A DNA stretch of 50,943 nt from an uncultured Lachnospiraceae bacterium (GCA_944383965.1 CALWRQ010000006.1:1-50943); one strand, 5' to 3'. Shown: positions 34,361-44,863, counted from the first letter of the stretch. Numbers and translations: made by a program. Notes: generated by a model from the sequence alone, not told the origin.

Positions 34361-35305
34361 TTGAAGAAGTTTATCCTGAAAAGAGTGCTGTCGGTCATTC
34401 CGGTACTGATTGTGGTGTCGGTGGTGATTTTTCTGCTGGTTCATCTGGTTCCGGGAGATCCGGCGGCAGCCATGCTGGGCGATATGGCCAGTGCGGAAGA
34501 TATTGCTGCTCTGAGAGCAAAGATGGGGCTGGACCGCCCTCTGATTGAGCAGTATTTTGTCTGGATCATCAATATGTTCCGGGGAGACTTCGGAACGAGT
34601 GTGGCAAACGGAGAGCCGGTGCTGTCCGTGGTGGTCAGCCATCTGATGCCTACGGTTTCTCTTGCGCTGTATGCGCTGCTCATCGCCGCTCTGATCGCGA
34701 TTCCTCTGGGAATGGCAGCGGCTCAGAAAAAGGGGACGGCGATTGATCATGCGGTTACTGTATTTTCGCTGGCAGGAGTGTCCCTGCCCAGCTTTCTGCT
34801 GGGACTGTTTCTCATGCTGCTGTTTTCTGTCAGGCTCCGGCTCTTTCCCGTATCCGGCTATACGGAAATGAGCGAGGGTCTGGGCCAGCATCTCCGATCC
34901 ATTACGCTGCCGGCCATCGCGCTGGGATTTATGAACGCAGCTCTGATGATGAGAATGACCCGGGCCTCCATGCTGGAGGTGCTCAGTAGCGATTACATAA
35001 AAATGGCCAGGGCAAAAGGCGTGAAGGAAAAATGGATCCTGGGAAAGCATGCGTTTAAAAATGCTCTGGTGACGGTGATCACTGTATTCGGTCAGAGCAT
35101 CGTTCACGCTCTGGCAGGAGCTGCGGTGGTGGAAAGCCTGTTTGCCATTCCCGGTCTGGGACAGCTGATGGTGAATTCCATCGGACGAAGAGACTACTAT
35201 GTGATTCAGGCGATTGTCATGCTGATTGCCGTATTCAATGTTTTGATCAATATGCTGATCGATATCCTTTACGGGGTCGTAGATCCCAGGGTAAGGATCC
35301 GGTGA
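34361..35305 (+). CDS. Peptide ABC transporter permease, DppB type
   Basis: 314-residue membrane subunit with six hydrophobic segments. The N-terminus reads MKKFILKRVLSVIPVLIVVS. The family motif HLVPGDPAAAMLG is near 28-40, and the EAA loop DYIKMARAKGVKEKWIL is near 208-224, followed by FAIPGLGQLMVNSI. The start is a TTG codon, chosen because AGGAGG lies about 10 bases upstream and no in-frame ATG fits. It pairs with the next permease to form the channel. Confidence 0.93.
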   Translation: MKKFILKRVLSVIPVLIVVSVVIFLLVHLVPGDPAAAMLGDMASAEDIAALRAKMGLDRPLIEQYFVWIINMFRGDFGTSVANGEPVLSVVVSHLMPTVSLALYALLIAALIAIPLGMAAAQKKGTAIDHAVTVFSLAGVSLPSFLLGLFLMLLFSVRLRLFPVSGYTEMSEGLGQHLRSITLPAIALGFMNAALMMRMTRASMLEVLSSDYIKMARAKGVKEKWILGKHAFKNALVTVITVFGQSIVHALAGAAVVESLFAIPGLGQLMVNSIGRRDYYVIQAIVMLIAVFNVLINMLIDILYGVVDPRVRIR

Positions 35306-35318
35306 GAGGAGGGACAGA

Positions 35319-36248
35319 ATGAGGGATGCAGTGTTAAAAACAGATCTGCACGGCAGCTTTTCCGGCGGTGCAGAACAGCAGGTGGATATGGAACAGCTGA
35401 GAAAGTCTCTGAAAAAAGAGCAGAGACAGATCAGAATCAGAAAATTTACAAAAAACAAGGCGTCCGTGTTCGGACTGATCGTGGTGTGTCTTATGATTGT
35501 CCTTGCCGTTGGTGCCCCGCTCATCTGCAGGTATGACCCTCTGGAGCTGGATACGGTAAACCGGCTGAAGGGCTGCAGTGCAGAGCACTGGTTCGGTACG
35601 GATACCATGGGGCGGGACGTGTTTGCCAGAGTGCTGTACGGAGCCAGGATCTCCCTTACCGTAGGGTTTTCCGTGGGAATTTCCGCAGGGGTACTGGGAA
35701 TGATCATGGGGCTTTACGCAAGCACCAATAAAATAGCGGACAATATCCTTATGAGAATATGCGACGGACTGAAGGCGATTCCCAGCACCCTGCTGGCGAT
35801 CACCATGATGACGGTGCTGAAAGCGGATATCAAGAACGTTATCATCAGCCTGATTGTGGTAAATGTTCCCAGTATGGCCAGGATCGCCAGGAGCCAGGCC
35901 ATTGTGGTAAAGGAGCAGACCTACATGGAGGCGATGAGAGGCCTGGGAGCGAGCCGTTCCCGGATGCTGTGGAAGCATATGGCGCCCAATATCCTGTCTC
36001 CTGTTATTGTACAGGTGACCTTTGTATTTGCATCTTCTATTATTACAGAGGCGGCTCTGAGCTTTCTGGGAGCAGGCGTACCGGCTCCTGCGCCCAGCTG
36101 GGGCAATATTCTGAACGAAGGAAAAGGCGTGATCTATTCCGCCTGGTGGATGGTTCTGTTTCCGGGAATCTTTACAGTCCTGACCGTTCTGGGACTGAAT
36201 CTTCTCGGGGACGGCGTCCGTGATTTCCTGGATCCCATGAGCAGCTGA
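35319..36248 (+). CDS. Peptide ABC transporter permease, DppC type
   Basis: 309-residue membrane subunit. It has a long charged cytoplasmic N-terminus (about 45 residues, longer than in the first operon), then a first helix, the motif FGTDTMGRDVFARVLYGARISL, further helices, and the EAA loop TYMEAMRGLGASRSRMLWKH. AGGAGGG precedes the ATG, and it begins 13 bases after the DppB-type gene. The C-terminus ends GDGVRDFLDPMSS, as in this family. Confidence 0.94.
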   Translation: MRDAVLKTDLHGSFSGGAEQQVDMEQLRKSLKKEQRQIRIRKFTKNKASVFGLIVVCLMIVLAVGAPLICRYDPLELDTVNRLKGCSAEHWFGTDTMGRDVFARVLYGARISLTVGFSVGISAGVLGMIMGLYASTNKIADNILMRICDGLKAIPSTLLAITMMTVLKADIKNVIISLIVVNVPSMARIARSQAIVVKEQTYMEAMRGLGASRSRMLWKHMAPNILSPVIVQVTFVFASSIITEAALSFLGAGVPAPAPSWGNILNEGKGVIYSAWWMVLFPGIFTVLTVLGLNLLGDGVRDFLDPMSS

Positions 36249-36264
36249 TGAGGAGGAGAGACGT

Positions 36265-37257
36265 ATGAAGGAGAAAATTTTAGAGGTGGATGGCCTCTGT
36301 ACCCAGTTCCGGACAGAAAGAGGTCTTCTGAAGGCCATTGACGGAGTGACTTTTGACGTCTACCGCGGTGAGATGCTTGGGATCGTAGGAGAATCGGGCT
36401 GCGGAAAGAGCGTTACTTCCCAGTCTATTTTAAGGCTTTATGATGAGAAACGTCTGGTGAAATATTCCGGAGAGATCCGGTTTGAAGGGAAGAACCTGTT
36501 TGAGCTTCCCATGAAGCAGATGAGGCAGATCCGGGGTGAAAAAATCTCCATGGTATTTCAGGATGCCCTGAGCTCTCTTAATCCTGTATTTACGGTTGGA
36601 AATCAGATTGTGGAGTCTCTGAGGATCCACAGAAAGCTGTCCAGAAAAGAGGCGGAAGAAAAAGCGGTGGAAATGCTGGACATGGTGGGGATCCCTGATC
36701 CCAGACGCCGGTTCTATCAGTATCCATTTGAACTCTCCGGCGGTATGCGCCAGAGAGTGATGATTGCTGTGGCCTTGGCCTGCAGCCCCAGGCTTCTGAT
36801 TGCGGATGAGCCCACAACAGCTCTGGATGTGACCATTCAGGCTCAGATCATGGACCTGATCGTGGATATGAACCGCAGGATGGATATGGGCGTGATGCTG
36901 ATCACTCATGACCTGGCAGTGGTGGCGGAAACCTGCAGCCGGGTGATCGTCATGTATCTGGGACAGATCGTGGAAGAGGGAAGCGTGGACGATATTTTTG
37001 ACAATCCTGCCCATCCCTATACCAGGGGACTGATCGAGGCGGTTCCCAAGATGGACGGAGACAGGAGCAGACGGCTCCACCAGATTGACGGGACGGTACC
37101 GCTGCTGAGCCAGATTCCCTCAGGCTGCCGGTTCGCACCCCGGTGCCCCTACGCTTCCGAGCGGTGCAGAAAAGAAATGCCGGAGCTGAAAACGATCAGC
37201 GCCACCCAGAAGGTGCGCTGCCACTGTGTGACAGAGGAACAGGGAAAGGAGGCGTAG
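36265..37257 (+). CDS. Peptide ABC transporter ATPase, DppD type
   Basis: 330-residue ATPase. Walker A GESGCGKS is at about 43-49, signature LSGGMRQR at about 158-164 and Walker B LLIADEP at about 178-183, all at the same positions as in the first operon. The C-terminal domain carries [15 protein letters not shown] and a following CHC. GAGGAGGAG precedes the ATG. It ends three bases before the DppF-type gene. Confidence 0.95.
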   Translation: MKEKILEVDGLCTQFRTERGLLKAIDGVTFDVYRGEMLGIVGESGCGKSVTSQSILRLYDEKRLVKYSGEIRFEGKNLFELPMKQMRQIRGEKISMVFQDALSSLNPVFTVGNQIVESLRIHRKLSRKEAEEKAVEMLDMVGIPDPRRRFYQYPFELSGGMRQRVMIAVALACSPRLLIADEPTTALDVTIQAQIMDLIVDMNRRMDMGVMLITHDLAVVAETCSRVIVMYLGQIVEEGSVDDIFDNPAHPYTRGLIEAVPKMDGDRSRRLHQIDGTVPLLSQIPSGCRFAPRCPYASERCRKEMPELKTISATQKVRCHCVTEEQGKEA

Positions 37258-37260
37258 GAT

Positions 37261-38262
37261 ATGACTGAGGAAAGAGACAGAATCCCTGTGCTGAAAGGGG
37301 AGGGAATCCGCAAATACTATCAGACCGGGGGAAGCCTGGGACGGGGAAAGCATTTTGTGAAGGCCGTGGACGGAGTGGATATTTCCATTTATGAAGGAGA
37401 GATCTACGGTCTTGTGGGTGAAACCGGATGCGGAAAGAGCACTCTGGGAAGAACGCTGATGGGACTGACAGAAGCTACGGAAGGAAAGATCCGCATTCTG
37501 GGGAAAGAGATCAGCGGTATGAAAAAAGGAGAGCTGGCAGGCCTGAGAAAGAATATTCAGATGGTGTTTCAGGATCCCTATACCTCCCTGGATCCCAGAC
37601 AGAAAATAGGAGATATCCTGATGGAAGCTCTGGAAATCCATAAAATAGGAACGAAAGAGGAACGGATGGAGGCGGCGCTGAAGATCATGGGAACTGTAGG
37701 ACTGAGGCCGGAACATTTTTACCGGTATCCCCATGAATTTTCCGGCGGCCAGCGACAGAGAGTCGGTCTGGCCAGAGCCCTGATCCTGTCTCCCAAGATT
37801 ATCATATGCGATGAGCCGGTTTCAGCCCTGGATGTATCCATCCAGGCACAGATAATCAATCTTCTGCAGGAGCTGAGAGAAAAGCAGAATATTTCCTTCC
37901 TTTTTATTGCCCATGATATGAGCGTGGTACGTCATGTTTCTGACAGGATCGGCGTGATGTATCTGGGACATATGATGGAGGAGGCGCCGACGGATGAACT
38001 GTTTTCCAGAACCGTTCATCCGTATTCCAGGGCTCTTCTGTCTGCAGTTCCCAATCCGGATCCTCATCAGAAAAAGGAAAGGATCGTACTGAAAGGAGAT
38101 CTGCCGTCACCTCTGAATCCGCCGCCCGGCTGTGTATTTCATACCAGATGTCCGTACGCTACGGAGGAATGCTCCATCAGACGTCCGGATATGGAGGAGA
38201 TCGCCCCGGGGCATAAGGTGGCCTGTCTGAAAGTGCATACAATAAGGGAGGGACAGTTATGA
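37261..38262 (+). CDS. Peptide ABC transporter ATPase, DppF type
   Basis: 333-residue ATPase. Walker A is GETGCGKS (53-60), with Thr where the other three peptide ATPases of the window have Ser. The signature FSGGQRQR is at 159-166 and Walker B IIICDEP at 179-185. The C-terminal domain holds GCVFHTRCPYATEEC. AAAGGAGG precedes the ATG. The stop overlaps the next start by four bases (ATGA), coupling the amidohydrolase to the transporter. Confidence 0.95.
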   Translation: MTEERDRIPVLKGEGIRKYYQTGGSLGRGKHFVKAVDGVDISIYEGEIYGLVGETGCGKSTLGRTLMGLTEATEGKIRILGKEISGMKKGELAGLRKNIQMVFQDPYTSLDPRQKIGDILMEALEIHKIGTKEERMEAALKIMGTVGLRPEHFYRYPHEFSGGQRQRVGLARALILSPKIIICDEPVSALDVSIQAQIINLLQELREKQNISFLFIAHDMSVVRHVSDRIGVMYLGHMMEEAPTDELFSRTVHPYSRALLSAVPNPDPHQKKERIVLKGDLPSPLNPPPGCVFHTRCPYATEECSIRRPDMEEIAPGHKVACLKVHTIREGQL

Positions 38263-39710
38263 AAGAACTGAAGGAATATCTGAAGGTAATCGAGGAAGCG
38301 AAGGAGGACCTCTGCGGTCTGAGCGATGCGGTGTGGGAAAATCCGGAAACGGCGTTTACAGAATACCGGTCGGCACAGCTGCTTGCGGAGTTTCTGAAAA
38401 AGCAGGGGTTTCGGGTGAAGGAAGGAGTCTGCGGCATTGAGACCGCATTTACCGCGTCTTTTGGAAGCGGCCGCCCGAAGATCGGTTTTCTGGGCGAGTT
38501 TGACGCGCTGTCGGGAATGAGCCAGAAAGCGGGCATTCTGGAGAAGGAGGCGATCCGGGAAGGCTGCAGCGGTCACGGATGCGGGCACAACCTTCTGGGT
38601 GTGGGGGCTCTGGCAGCGGCCATGGCGCTTAAGGCTTATCTGGAGGACGGTCATGAGGGAACTGTGATCTATTACGGCTGTCCCGGTGAAGAAGGAGGAT
38701 CAGGGAAGGCTTTTATGGCGAGAGAAGGCATTTTTGATGAGCTGGACTGCGCCATTACCTGGCATCCCGGAACCATGAATATGGTCTGCAAGGACAGTTC
38801 GCTGGCCAATTTCCAGCTCCTTTATGAGTTTGAAGGAAAGAGTGCCCATGCGGCAGGGTGCCCGGAACTGGGAAGAAGTGCACTGGATGCGCTGGAGCTC
38901 ATGAACGTGGGCTGCAATTTCCTGAGGGAGCATATGCCGGAAAAGGCGAGGGTCCATTATGCGATTACGGATACCGGCGGTTATTCTCCCAATGTGGTGC
39001 AGAGCCGTGCCAGTGCCGTCTATCTGGTTCGTGCTCCGAAACAGCAGGAGGCGTATGAACTGATGGAGCGGGTGAACCGGATTGCCCAGGGAGCGGCTCT
39101 GATGACGGACACGAAAATGTCCAGCCGGCTGATCAAGTCCTGCGCCAATACTGTTCCCAACCGGGTACTGGAAAAAGTAATGTATCAGGCCATGCAGGAT
39201 GTGGGGGTGCCGGAGTACACGGAGGAAGAGTACGAGCTGGCAGTAGCATATCGGAATACGGCGGGAGACGGACCGGATACAGGTTTTGAGAATGTGGTGG
39301 AAGATCATCTTCAGCCGGAAAACCTGCAGTTTCTGAAGAGCCACCGGAAGGACAGACTGTATGATTTTATCGTACCCTATGAGCCGGTCCATCTGGTAAA
39401 GGCCATGGGAGGTTCCACGGATGTGGGAGATGTGAGCTGGCAGTGCCCCACAGTGCAGATCAATACGGCGGTATGGGCGCCCAAATCTCCCGGCCACTCC
39501 TGGCAGGTGGTGGCTCAGGGAAAGTCTTCCATTGCGCATAAGGGAATGCTGTACAGCGGAAAATGCATGGCTCTGGGGGCGATGATGCTGATGGAATCCC
39601 CGGAGATCCTGGCGGAGGCCGGTGAGGAGCTGAAGGCAGAATTAAACGGGCAGACCTACATCGCTATTCCTCCTGAGATACGGCCGGCCGCGATCAGCCA
39701 GTTAAAATAA
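38259..39710 (+). CDS. M20D amidohydrolase, AbgB-like
   Basis: 483-residue cytoplasmic metallohydrolase of the group that includes p-aminobenzoyl-glutamate hydrolase subunit B and N-acyl-amino-acid deacylases. The metal centre is visible as H106-x-C108-G-H110 (GHGCGHN), E144/E145 in CPGEEGG, H169 in TWHPG, and a late His in SPGHSWQ. The Cys ligand and EEGGSGK segment place it in M20D, apart from the PepV-like enzyme at 4759-6201. Translational overlap with the ATPase suggests it hydrolyses what this transporter imports. Substrate unproven. Confidence 0.9.
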   Translation: MKELKEYLKVIEEAKEDLCGLSDAVWENPETAFTEYRSAQLLAEFLKKQGFRVKEGVCGIETAFTASFGSGRPKIGFLGEFDALSGMSQKAGILEKEAIREGCSGHGCGHNLLGVGALAAAMALKAYLEDGHEGTVIYYGCPGEEGGSGKAFMAREGIFDELDCAITWHPGTMNMVCKDSSLANFQLLYEFEGKSAHAAGCPELGRSALDALELMNVGCNFLREHMPEKARVHYAITDTGGYSPNVVQSRASAVYLVRAPKQQEAYELMERVNRIAQGAALMTDTKMSSRLIKSCANTVPNRVLEKVMYQAMQDVGVPEYTEEEYELAVAYRNTAGDGPDTGFENVVEDHLQPENLQFLKSHRKDRLYDFIVPYEPVHLVKAMGGSTDVGDVSWQCPTVQINTAVWAPKSPGHSWQVVAQGKSSIAHKGMLYSGKCMALGAMMLMESPEILAEAGEELKAELNGQTYIAIPPEIRPAAISQLK

Positions 39711-39725
39711 AGAGGGGGGCGGTGT

Positions 39726-40364
39726 ATGAAAAGCAATTATGTGATCACCATTGCAAGAGGATTCGGCTCCGGGGGGAGAGAGATCGCCTCTCTTCTGGCA
39801 GACCGGCTGGGGATCCACAGCTATGAAAACAGGATTCTGACCCTGGCGGCCCAGTACAGCGGAAGAGATGAACATGATTTTGAAGAAGTGGACGAGCGGC
39901 TCAGGGGCGGTTATGTACGCCATCAGCTGTCAAAGCTGCAGAAGCATTTTGATCCCAGACCTCAGACGGAACGGTTTGAGTCGGATGACCGCCTGTTCTG
40001 GTTCCAGGAAAAGATCATCCAGGCACTGGCACAGGAGGAAAGCTGCATTATTGTTGGAAAGTGCGCCGACTTTATCCTGAAGGATTATCCCAATGTACTC
40101 AGCGTTTATGTGGAAGCGCCCAGAGCGTACTGTCTGAAAAAGGTGATGGACCGGATGGGAGTGGATGAGGAGGAGGCTGCCAGGCTGATCACCAGAACGG
40201 ATCACTACCGGGCCGAGTATTATAAATATTATACAGGCGGAAACTACTGGACCAATCCCATCAATTATGACATTACTCTGAACAGCGCCAGACTGGGACA
40301 GGAAAAATGCATTGAGCTGATTCTGCAGGCGCTTCGGATCAAGCTGGGAGCGGAAATCTGCTGA
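39726..40364 (+). CDS. Cytidylate-kinase-like protein (PF13189 type), second copy
   Basis: 212-residue paralogue of the protein at 22107-22685. The loop is ITIARGFGSGGREIA (GSGGR again, no Walker Lys in the normal position). IVGKCADFIL, TDHYRAEYYKYYT and YDITLNSARLG match the family. A tandem of Arg/Gln-rich residues around 60-80 is longer than in the first copy. It begins 16 bases after the amidohydrolase with a G-rich ribosome site and ends at a strong terminator, so it is the last gene of the second peptide operon. Function unknown. Confidence 0.85.
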   Translation: MKSNYVITIARGFGSGGREIASLLADRLGIHSYENRILTLAAQYSGRDEHDFEEVDERLRGGYVRHQLSKLQKHFDPRPQTERFESDDRLFWFQEKIIQALAQEESCIIVGKCADFILKDYPNVLSVYVEAPRAYCLKKVMDRMGVDEEEAARLITRTDHYRAEYYKYYTGGNYWTNPINYDITLNSARLGQEKCIELILQALRIKLGAEIC

Positions 40365-40375
40365 AACAATGAACA

Positions 40376-40439
40376 GAAAAGACGGTTCGTCCGTCTGCGG
40401 CAGGATCATGATGCCGCAGGCAGACAGACCGTCTTTTTT
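40376..40439. terminator. Bidirectional terminator between the peptide operon and the V-ATPase operon
   Basis: A long stem starting AAAAGACGGT and ending ACCGTCTTTTTT, with a strong inner GC part (CTGCGGCA / TGCCGCAG) and an 8-9-base loop. A-run and T-run flank it, so both converging operons can end here. The ntpD stop codon touches it. Confidence 0.9.
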
Positions 40440-41061
40440 ACTGTCCGGATTCCTTCATCCGCTTGATCACCTTCAGGCGGGTGAACTCCTCCCGTTCCTT
40501 TTCCTCCAGAGCGTTGGTAATGTCTCTGGTAAGAGACTGGTACATGGGAATGGTAATGTTTTTCAGGGCATTGGCCCTTTTCTGTGTTTTCTTGATGTTG
40601 GAAGCCAGACGGTAGGCGGAATTTTCCACCATGGAAAGCTTGATGGTCAGTTCTTTTACCTTTTCAAACTTGGCTCTGGCTTCATCCAGGGATTCTCTGG
40701 TGCTGTAATAGGCGTAGGTAAGATTGAGAGGCGCCGGTTCGTGCTGCACCAGAGGGATCTCTGTGCCCATAATGCTTCGGGATTTGATGCGGATCCCGTT
40801 TTCCACAGGAACCGAGGCGCTGATCTCCTGCACATAGTTGATGCCCAGTTCAATATTGGCCTTCTGGAGGGCCCGGTAGGCTTCTGTGAATGTGGAATCA
40901 ATTTCAGACTGGATGTCCTTGGCCTGGTCGATGAGAGCCATCAGCTCCCGGAGCAGGATGCTCCTTTTTTTATCCATCAGGCCGTAGCCCTGGGTTGCCA
41001 GGGCCAGAGAGTTTTTGGCCAGAATCAGATTTCCTTTTGTTGGAAATGTATTAGGATTCAT
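40438..41061 (-). CDS. ntpD: V-type ATPase subunit D
   Basis: 207-residue central-shaft subunit that turns inside the A3B3 head. The start MNPNTFPTKGNLILAKNSLALA is typical, and long helices run at both ends (about 10-75 and 120-190), including LDEARAKFEKVKELTIKLSMVEN. Last gene of the minus-strand operon, 11 bases after subunit B, with a G-rich ribosome site. Confidence 0.95.
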   Translation of the reverse strand: MNPNTFPTKGNLILAKNSLALATQGYGLMDKKRSILLRELMALIDQAKDIQSEIDSTFTEAYRALQKANIELGINYVQEISASVPVENGIRIKSRSIMGTEIPLVQHEPAPLNLTYAYYSTRESLDEARAKFEKVKELTIKLSMVENSAYRLASNIKKTQKRANALKNITIPMYQSLTRDITNALEEKEREEFTRLKVIKRMKESGQ

Positions 41062-41072
41062 GAATATTCCCC

Positions 41073-42461
41073 CTATTCAGATAAAGGAGCAGGATGGTAG
41101 AACTCGTCCAGGATCTTTGTATCAATCCGATCCAGCTCCTCCCGGGGAAGCATGCCCAGCAGCTCCCAGCCGATGCTGAGGGTGTCCATAATGGTCCGGT
41201 TTTCATGGGGATCCTGACCGACAAAGCGGGCTTCAAAGGCTTTTCCGAATTCCAGGTACTTTTTGTCTATGGGAGAGAGCTCATCCTCGCCGATTACGGA
41301 AGCCAGAGCCCTGGCATCGCCCACTTTTGCATAGGAAGAGAAAAGCTGGTTGGCCACATCCCGATGATCTTTTCTCGTATAGCCTTCCCCGATGCCGTCT
41401 TTCATCAGACGGGACAGACTGGGAAGGACATTGATGGGCGGATATATGGACTGCCCCTGAAGCAGGCGGTCCAGTACAATCTGACCTTCGGTGATGTAGC
41501 CGGTCAGATCGGGAATGGGATGGGTAATGTCGTCGCCCGGCATGGTGAGAATGGGAATCTGAGTCACGGACCCGTTTTTTCCGGCCACGATGCCGGCTCT
41601 CTCATAAATGGCGGCCAGTTCACTGTAAAGATAGCCCGGATAGCCTTTTCTGGACGGAATCTCTCCTTTTGAGGATGAGACCTCACGCATGGCTTCGGCA
41701 AAGGAAGTCATATCCGTAAGGATGACCAGAATGTGCATTTCTTTTTCAAATGCCAGATATTCTGCCAGGGTGAGGGCAACCTTTGGGGTGATCAGACGTT
41801 CCACCACAGGATCGTTGGCCAGATTGATGAACATGGCCACATGGTCGGATACGCCGCTTTCCTCAAAGGTGCGTCGGAAGAAATCCGCCACATCGTACTT
41901 TACCCCCATGGCAGCAAACACAATAGCGAATTTTTCATCCGAGTCTTCTCCCAGGGAAGCCTGCTGGACGATCTGAGCGGCCAGCTGGTCATGAGGAAGG
42001 CCGTTTCCGGAAAAGATAGGAAGCTTCTGCCCCCGGATCAGAGTGGTCAGCCCGTCAATGGCGGATATGCCTGTGCGGATGTAGTTTCTGGGATATTCCC
42101 GGGTTACCGGGTTCAGGGGTTTTCCGTTTACATCCAGCATTTTATCCGGCTCGATCTCTCCCAGTCCGTCAATGGGAACTCCGATGCCGTTGAACGTCCG
42201 TCCGAGCATTTTTTCCGACACGCCCAGTTCCATGGGATGGCCTGTGAGGCGGGTATGAGTATTTCTGAGAGCCATGCCGTCGGTACCCTCGTATACCTGG
42301 ATCACTGCCCGGTCGTCATAGATTTCAATGATGCGCCCCAGTCTCGGTTCAGCGCCGTTTACGGTCATTTCCACAATTTCGTCGTAGGCAGCTCCGCGGA
42401 CGCCCTCCAGCACGACCAGAGGACCGTTGATCTTACTTAAGCCCAGATATTCAACTGTCAT
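41073..42461 (-). CDS. ntpB: V-type ATPase subunit B
   Basis: 462-residue non-catalytic nucleotide-binding subunit of the head. It starts [20 protein letters not shown] and contains [20 protein letters not shown], where catalytic subunits would have a P-loop; the Walker A Lys is absent, as expected. [14 protein letters not shown] and the C-terminal ELDRI region complete the family pattern. The start at 42461 has AGGAGGGG in front; an upstream ATG at 42488 lacks one. Confidence 0.96.
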   Translation of the reverse strand: MTVEYLGLSKINGPLVVLEGVRGAAYDEIVEMTVNGAEPRLGRIIEIYDDRAVIQVYEGTDGMALRNTHTRLTGHPMELGVSEKMLGRTFNGIGVPIDGLGEIEPDKMLDVNGKPLNPVTREYPRNYIRTGISAIDGLTTLIRGQKLPIFSGNGLPHDQLAAQIVQQASLGEDSDEKFAIVFAAMGVKYDVADFFRRTFEESGVSDHVAMFINLANDPVVERLITPKVALTLAEYLAFEKEMHILVILTDMTSFAEAMREVSSSKGEIPSRKGYPGYLYSELAAIYERAGIVAGKNGSVTQIPILTMPGDDITHPIPDLTGYITEGQIVLDRLLQGQSIYPPINVLPSLSRLMKDGIGEGYTRKDHRDVANQLFSSYAKVGDARALASVIGEDELSPIDKKYLEFGKAFEARFVGQDPHENRTIMDTLSIGWELLGMLPREELDRIDTKILDEFYHPAPLSE

Positions 42462-42480
42462 GGCAGCCCCTCCTTTCTGC

Positions 42481-44247
42481 TTACGCATTCCGTTCCACGA
42501 CGTCGTCGTAGAACCTGTCGATCATTTTTTTATAGTCATCGAACATCTCCGGCTTGTTGTTGGGGATGTCATATTTCATGGTGATCACCTGATCAAAAAT
42601 CTTGTCTTCCTTCAGGACGGACATGGGCATACCCATGGAGATCAGAGCTCTGGATTTTTTGTAAAGATACAGGATGGTCTCCATCATTTTGAACTGTTTG
42701 GACAGGGGAACGCAGGTGTCGTCTGCATGGAAGGCGTTCTGCTGAAGGAAACCGACCCGTATGACGCGGGCGATCTCCAGGATCAGTTTCTGGTCGTCGG
42801 GAAGTACATCGCTGCCGATGAGCTTTACGATCTCCATCAGGTTGCTTTCCTGGGTCAGAAGGTATACCAGCCGGTTCCGGTAATCCACGAATTTCCGGTC
42901 CACGTGTGCGGTATACCAGGGAGCGAGATCCGTCAGGTACTCGGAGTAGCTGGAAAGCCACTGAATCGCCGGAAAGTGTCTGGCATAAGCCAGGGATTTA
43001 TCCAGTCCCCAGAAGCAGCGGACAAAACGCTTGGTGTTCATGGTCACCGGTTCAGAGAAGTCTCCGCCCTGAGGGGATACAGCCCCGATGATGGAGACAG
43101 AGCCTTCCGTTCCGTTCAGATTCTGCATCATGCCTGCTCGCTCATAGAAAGCGGACAGACGGGAAGCCAGATAGGCGGGGAAACCTTCCTCGGCGGGCAT
43201 TTCCTCCAGACGTCCGGACAGTTCCCGGAGAGCTTCCGCCCAGCGGGAAGTGGAGTCGGCCATGATGGCCACATGGTAGCCCATATCCCGGTAGTATTCC
43301 GCCAGGGTCAGGCCGGAATACAGGCTGGCCTCACGGGCAGCCACGGGCATGTTGGAGGTATTGGCGATCAGGGTCGTCCGGTCCATCAGGGGATTTCCGG
43401 ATTTGGGGTCGATCAGCTGGGAGAATTCTTCCAGTACCTGAGTCATTTCATTGCCGCGCTCTCCGCAGCCGATGTAAATGATGATGTCAGCGTCGGACCA
43501 TTTGGCGATCTGATGCTGGGTCATGGTTTTTCCTGTTCCGAAACCGCCGGGAATGGCGGCAGTGCCGCCCTTGGCCAGGGGAAACATAGTATCCAGGATC
43601 CTCTGACCGGTGATCAGGGGGACGGTAGGGGGAAAACGCTTTGCCGCAGGTCTGGGAACGCGGATCGGCCACCGCTGGGTCATGGTAATGTCTCTTTCCG
43701 TTCCGTCCGGCAGCTGAAGCGTGAGAAGTTTCTGATCGATCGTGTATTTTCCGTCTTCCACCACGTCCGTTACATATCCCTCCAGATCAGGCGGGATCAT
43801 GACCTTGTGAACAATGGCCGGGGTTTCCGGAACCTCGGCGATAATAGAGCCGGGAAAGAGCTGATCGCCTTTTTTAACGGTGATATGGGTATCCCACAGC
43901 TTTTCCCGGTCCAGGGAGTCTACGTTCACTCCGCGGGGGATATAGTCTCCGCCTGTTTTGGCGATTTCTTTCAGGGGACGTTCAATTCCGTCGAAGATAT
44001 TGCTTAAGATTCCGGGAGCCAGAACGGCGGATACAGGAGCGCCGGACCCGGTGACCGTTTCTCCCGGCCGGATTCCGGTGGTCTCTTCATATACCTGGAT
44101 GGTGGTGGACTGGGAAGAAAGCCCGATCACTTCGCCGACCAGATGATTGGGACCTACCGCTACCATTTCATGCATTTCAAAGCCCACATCGCCTTTTACA
44201 TGCACGATTGGGCCGTTGATGCCGTATATTGTTCCTGTTTTAGTCAT
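42481..44247 (-). CDS. ntpA: V-type ATPase catalytic subunit A
   Basis: 588-residue catalytic subunit. Walker A GGFGTGKT is at 234-241 and the catalytic Glu lies in [11 protein letters not shown]. The non-homologous insert typical of V-type A subunits is at about 110-190 (residues differing from F-type beta). [14 protein letters not shown] is the Walker B region. The start at 44247 ([10 protein letters not shown]) has AGGAGG upstream; the open frame runs 54 bases further without a ribosome site. Its first 8 bases overlap the end of subunit E. Confidence 0.97.
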   Translation of the reverse strand: MTKTGTIYGINGPIVHVKGDVGFEMHEMVAVGPNHLVGEVIGLSSQSTTIQVYEETTGIRPGETVTGSGAPVSAVLAPGILSNIFDGIERPLKEIAKTGGDYIPRGVNVDSLDREKLWDTHITVKKGDQLFPGSIIAEVPETPAIVHKVMIPPDLEGYVTDVVEDGKYTIDQKLLTLQLPDGTERDITMTQRWPIRVPRPAAKRFPPTVPLITGQRILDTMFPLAKGGTAAIPGGFGTGKTMTQHQIAKWSDADIIIYIGCGERGNEMTQVLEEFSQLIDPKSGNPLMDRTTLIANTSNMPVAAREASLYSGLTLAEYYRDMGYHVAIMADSTSRWAEALRELSGRLEEMPAEEGFPAYLASRLSAFYERAGMMQNLNGTEGSVSIIGAVSPQGGDFSEPVTMNTKRFVRCFWGLDKSLAYARHFPAIQWLSSYSEYLTDLAPWYTAHVDRKFVDYRNRLVYLLTQESNLMEIVKLIGSDVLPDDQKLILEIARVIRVGFLQQNAFHADDTCVPLSKQFKMMETILYLYKKSRALISMGMPMSVLKEDKIFDQVITMKYDIPNNKPEMFDDYKKMIDRFYDDVVERNA

Positions 44248-44845
44248 GGCCCGATCCTCCTTTTTCTGCAAGATGGAATGTAAAATGACGTTTCGCTTCA
44301 CTGATCAGGGAGTTGAAGGAGTTGTCAATGAGAATGTTTTTTGAAGGAATCACAGCCCGGGAGCCGCCGCCGAAGGTATACTGGCTCAGGCGCACGTCGG
44401 CGGAACCGCCGGCATGGAGAGCGATGCGCTGCAGCTTGTCTCCGTCCGCCGGATCCAGATAAACAGTCAGCGCCTCGCCTCCGGCCACTTCCCTGGCCTC
44501 ACGGATCTGGCGTTCCAGCATATGCTGATATTCTGCGGTTTCCATAAAAGATGCCAGGCGGTTTCTCAGCTCGACAAAAAGCATATCTCTCAGCTCGTCC
44601 TGTTTCTGACTCAGCTCCCGCCTGATCTTCAGCTGCTCTACAGCCAGCTGCTTGTTGATTTCTCTTCGGATCCGGTCTTTTTCAAACTGAATCTGCATAG
44701 CAGCCCGGTGCTCGGCCTCTTCCCGGTGCTCCTGAAAGGCTTTTTCCAGAGCTTCGGTGCAGTCGTCCAGCATTTTAGCGCTGCGGGTACGGGAGTCTTC
44801 CATACAGAATTCCAGAAAATGCTGTAATTTTTCCTCAGTAGTCAT
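44240..44845 (-). CDS. ntpE: V-type ATPase subunit E
   Basis: 201-residue peripheral-stalk subunit. The N-terminal two thirds are a long charged helix (about 1-105, MTTEEKLQHFLEFCMEDSR, then EHREEAEHRAAMQ and KQLAVEQLKIRRELSQKQDE), expected to pair with the G/H subunit. A small globular C-terminal domain follows (about 110-200). Position between subunits F and A is usual. Confidence 0.85.
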   Translation of the reverse strand: MTTEEKLQHFLEFCMEDSRTRSAKMLDDCTEALEKAFQEHREEAEHRAAMQIQFEKDRIRREINKQLAVEQLKIRRELSQKQDELRDMLFVELRNRLASFMETAEYQHMLERQIREAREVAGGEALTVYLDPADGDKLQRIALHAGGSADVRLSQYTFGGGSRAVIPSKNILIDNSFNSLISEAKRHFTFHLAEKGGSGHD

Positions 44846-44863
44846 ATCTGATCACCTGCCTTC

